Source: Eubacterium coprostanoligenes (GTDB taxonomy: Bacteria > Bacillota > Clostridia > Oscillospirales > Acutalibacteraceae). Taken from it: a stretch of 64,000 bases of DNA. The notes beneath the pieces were generated by a model, which saw only the letters and a list, made by a program, of their open reading frames with translations, made no database searches and was not told the DNA's origin. This document shows, in pieces, positions 62,129 to 64,000 of the stretch. The position numbers and the translations under genes are program-made. Each line of letters opens with the position of its first letter. Positions within the stretch are counted from its first letter, which is position 1. The stretch lies in contig NZ_FUWW01000004.1 in assembly GCF_900167205.1 (NCBI RefSeq), positions 62,001 to 126,000 on the forward strand, given 5' to 3'.

Positions 62129-62666
62129 CCTTTTCTCTCCTTAAATTCACAATGCCAAGCAGTAAATATCCTGCAAATATCGGAAATGCTTCTATAAGTC
62201 CTGTTTCTTTGAATATCAACAAGCAAATCAAATCCGCTATCAAAATCGTTGCCGTGATGTATGTAAAAATTTTGAATATTCTGCCTTTTTTGTAGTTTAG
62301 CAAAAATAAAAGGAATATCGTTATTCCCGTTACTGCCGAGAATGTAAGTGACCCTGTGCAATGCAAAAAATACTGCACCTTGTTGTCGTAGTCAAAATCG
62401 TTGGTAAGCGTCAATATCATTCCGATTCCCGATATTGCAAGGAGCGGAATATATGCTTTTGTTTTTAGATATTTTTGGTATGCCAATGTGATTGCCAGTG
62501 CAAGTGCAACAAATGTCAAAATGCCCCAAATTGCAAATAAACCGTGGTGTTCCAACCCGATTTTTGACAGTGCACCCGAGTTTTTGTATGGCGTTCCAAA
62601 GTGCATATACCAAATTGTGTACGCTGTTGCAATTGCCGACAGCACACAGCTGATTGTTCTCTTCAT
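62112..62666 (-). CDS. Six-helix membrane protein of unknown function
   Basis: A 184-residue integral membrane protein with about six hydrophobic segments (MKRTISCVLSAIATAYTIWY at the N terminus; YLLLGIVNLRRE at the C terminus). It starts with ATG after an AGGTGA site. It has a conserved-looking HHGLFAIWG near residue 40 and FLHCTGSLTFS near 110. The 17-base overlap with the decarboxylase shows a shared transcript. It could transport or sense an amine, but nothing in the sequence shows that. Confidence 0.72.
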   Translation of the reverse strand: MKRTISCVLSAIATAYTIWYMHFGTPYKNSGALSKIGLEHHGLFAIWGILTFVALALAITLAYQKYLKTKAYIPLLAISGIGMILTLTNDFDYDNKVQYFLHCTGSLTFSAVTGITIFLLFLLNYKKGRIFKIFTYITATILIADLICLLIFKETGLIEAFPIFAGYLLLGIVNLRREKVELTR

Positions 62667-62718
62667 TTTATCACCTGTAATATTATACCATATAAATTAT
62701 AATTATTAAAGATTATAT

Positions 62719-62747
62719 TTGCAATAGTAATTAGTCTATTGTATAAT
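62719..62747 (+). promoter_or_regulatory. Promoter of xthA
   Basis: TTGCAA at 62719-62724 and TATAAT at 62742-62747 with a 17-base spacer. Confidence 0.65.
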
Positions 62748-62779
62748 TAGGGTGTAATATATCAATGTGAGGTAAAAAG

Positions 62780-63535
62780 ATGAAATTTATTTCTTGGAAT
62801 GTAAACGGACTTCGTGCCTGTGTTACAAAGGGCTTTAAAGATTTTTTCAACGATATTGATGCAGATATTTTTTGCGTGCAGGAAACCAAACTTCAGGAGG
62901 GTCAGATTGATTTTGCTCCGGAGGGCTATCACGCATATTGGAATTATGCCGAGAAAAAAGGATATTCGGGAACGGCGATTTTCACAAAGAAAGAACCAAT
63001 CAGTGTAACTTACGGTCTTGGAATTGACGAGCACGACAAAGAGGGCAGACTTATTACCCTTGAATTTGACGATTTCTATTTTGCAACGGTTTATGTTCCG
63101 AATTCAAAGCAGGAGCTTCTCCGCCTTGATTACCGTATGGTATGGGAGGACGATTTCAGGGAGTATATGCTCAAACTTAACGAGAAAAAACCTGTTGTGT
63201 TCTGCGGTGACCTGAATGTTGCTCATAAAGAAATTGACCTTAAAAACCCAAAGACAAATCACAAAAACGCAGGCTTTACCGATGAGGAAAGAAGCAAGAT
63301 GACTGCACTTCTTGACAGTGGTTTTACAGATACATTCAGATATTTTTATCCTGATCAAGAGGGTATCTATTCATGGTGGTCATATAGATTTAAGGCAAGA
63401 GAAAAGAATTCAGGATGGAGAATTGACTATTTCATCACTTCAAATTCTCTTAATGACAAATTGCAGGATGCCAAAATTCACACCGAAGTTATGGGCAGTG
63501 ACCATTGCCCTGTTGAACTCGATATTGATTTATGA
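62780..63535 (+). CDS. xthA: Exodeoxyribonuclease III (ExoA/XthA)
   Basis: A 251-residue AP endonuclease/3' exonuclease of base-excision repair. Seen: [10 protein letters not shown], the metal-binding CVQETKLQ, the YSGTAIF strand, [17 protein letters not shown] with catalytic Asp and Asn, [21 protein letters not shown] and terminal [10 protein letters not shown] with the catalytic His. Length is standard. An GAGGTAAAA ribosome site is present. Its stop overlaps the HAD gene start by four bases. Confidence 0.95.
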   Translation: MKFISWNVNGLRACVTKGFKDFFNDIDADIFCVQETKLQEGQIDFAPEGYHAYWNYAEKKGYSGTAIFTKKEPISVTYGLGIDEHDKEGRLITLEFDDFYFATVYVPNSKQELLRLDYRMVWEDDFREYMLKLNEKKPVVFCGDLNVAHKEIDLKNPKTNHKNAGFTDEERSKMTALLDSGFTDTFRYFYPDQEGIYSWWSYRFKAREKNSGWRIDYFITSNSLNDKLQDAKIHTEVMGSDHCPVELDIDL

Positions 63536-64000
63536 TAAAAATAATTTTGTGGGATATTGACGCCACACTTCTTGATTTTTTAAAAAGTGAAAATATGGCA
63601 CTCAAAAAAGCGTTTGCTCGCTTTGATTTGGGCGAATGTACCGACAGCACGGTTGCCGAATATTCCGCTATCAATCAAAGTTATTGGAACAGGCTCGAAA
63701 CGGGTGAACTCACCAAAGAACAGGTGCTTATCGGCAGATTTGAGGAATTTTTGAATGTAAAAGGTTTTTGCGATGTTGATGCAAATGAGTTTTGCGAATT
63801 CTACGAATCGTCATTGCCCGATCGCGTTGAATTTATCGGCAATGCAGAGGAAACGATAAAAGCTCTTTCAAATTCCTATTATCAATATGCAGTCACCAAC
63901 GGTGCAAAAAATGTTCAAACAAAAAAACTTGCAGTGTCGGGAATTGACGGCATATTCAACGGCGCATTTATTTCTGATGATGTCGGCTATGCAAAACCGT
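63532..64000 (+). CDS. HAD-family phosphatase (YjjG-like), 3' end outside window
   Basis: The first 156 codons of a HAD hydrolase, probably a noncanonical nucleotide phosphatase. Motif I is [10 protein letters not shown] (DxD); motif II Thr/Ser is in [14 protein letters not shown]; motif III would begin after GYAKP at the window edge. The helical cap lies between ([10 protein letters not shown]). The YjjG branch cleans up nucleotide monophosphates, a plausible partner of xthA. It overlaps the xthA stop by four bases and runs off the right edge. Confidence 0.83.
   Translation, partial: MIKIILWDIDATLLDFLKSENMALKKAFARFDLGECTDSTVAEYSAINQSYWNRLETGELTKEQVLIGRFEEFLNVKGFCDVDANEFCEFYESSLPDRVEFIGNAEETIKALSNSYYQYAVTNGAKNVQTKKLAVSGIDGIFNGAFISDDVGYAKP

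Noticed and set aside
1-64000. CRISPR array, prophage or intact insertion sequence
   Set aside because: No regularly spaced repeats, transposase, integrase or phage structural genes were found in any frame.

Overview
The window is a chromosomal segment, low to moderate in G+C, from a spore-former-lineage Firmicute, most likely a gut Clostridia member of the Ruminococcaceae/Oscillospiraceae type. Gene content supports this: a SpoVB-like flippase next to mazG, hup and rqcP (a block resembling the Bacillus yabM-yabN-yabO order), tepA-ylzJ-spoIIIE, clostridial HemZ, a SCIFF-type peptide with its radical SAM maturase, and PdxS/PdxT. TGA is used as an ordinary stop codon. No rRNA, phage, intact insertion sequence or CRISPR array was seen; there is one tRNA gene, tRNA-Arg(CCG).

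Layout. 1-6.3 kb: housekeeping genes (hemZ 3' part, a coiled-coil protein, SpoVB-like flippase, mazG-hup-rqcP, pdxST). 6.3-15 kb: a GPH-type sugar transporter on the minus strand, two membrane proteins of unknown function, and an operon of an old-yellow-enzyme-type reductase and a LacZ-type beta-galactosidase. 15-25 kb: comEC-holA-rnmV, tmcAL divergent from ackA, ydbC, alaS, a HIT protein and a phosphoribosyltransferase. 25-32 kb: an accessory secreted-protein locus with a decayed M64-type peptidase gene, a 1524-residue secreted mosaic protein sharing its N- and C-terminal modules, and a 36-residue peptide gene. 32-39.3 kb: tepA-ylzJ-(degenerate UppP-like)-spoIIIE-ygiQ-comEA-comFC. 39.3-39.7 kb: a gene-free stretch holding two repeat-like elements and terminators. 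39.7-43.6 kb: a polytopic membrane protein and a 925-residue flavin/iron-sulfur oxidoreductase, minus strand. 43.8-53.2 kb: tRNA-Arg, two Na/Pi cotransporter paralogues, a sugar-kinase-like protein, rlmD, a nitroreductase and a PhoP/PhoR-like two-component system with Pho-box-like repeats. 53-59 kb: a zinc-ribbon protein, a COG2509-type flavoprotein, a PqqD-like/nucleotidyltransferase pair and lepA. 59-64 kb: SCIFF locus, PLP decarboxylase, a membrane protein, xthA and a partial HAD phosphatase.

How the genes work together. Clear functional pairs are PLP synthase (pdxS/pdxT), phosphate sensing plus uptake (48.9-53.2 kb), acetate metabolism (ackA facing acetate-using tmcAL), glycoside uptake/hydrolysis/reduction (6.3-15 kb) and SCIFF precursor plus maturase. 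The most unusual observation is the SCIFF precursor: it keeps six cysteines, but the two residues cross-linked in the studied homologue CteA (Cys32 and Thr37) are both serine, and an extra cysteine appears at position 13. Other points deserving attention are the oxidoreductase/membrane-protein pair of unknown function, an UppP-like protein without the expected catalytic motifs, and the module-sharing secreted-protein locus. Comparisons with protein families are from memory and were not searched.
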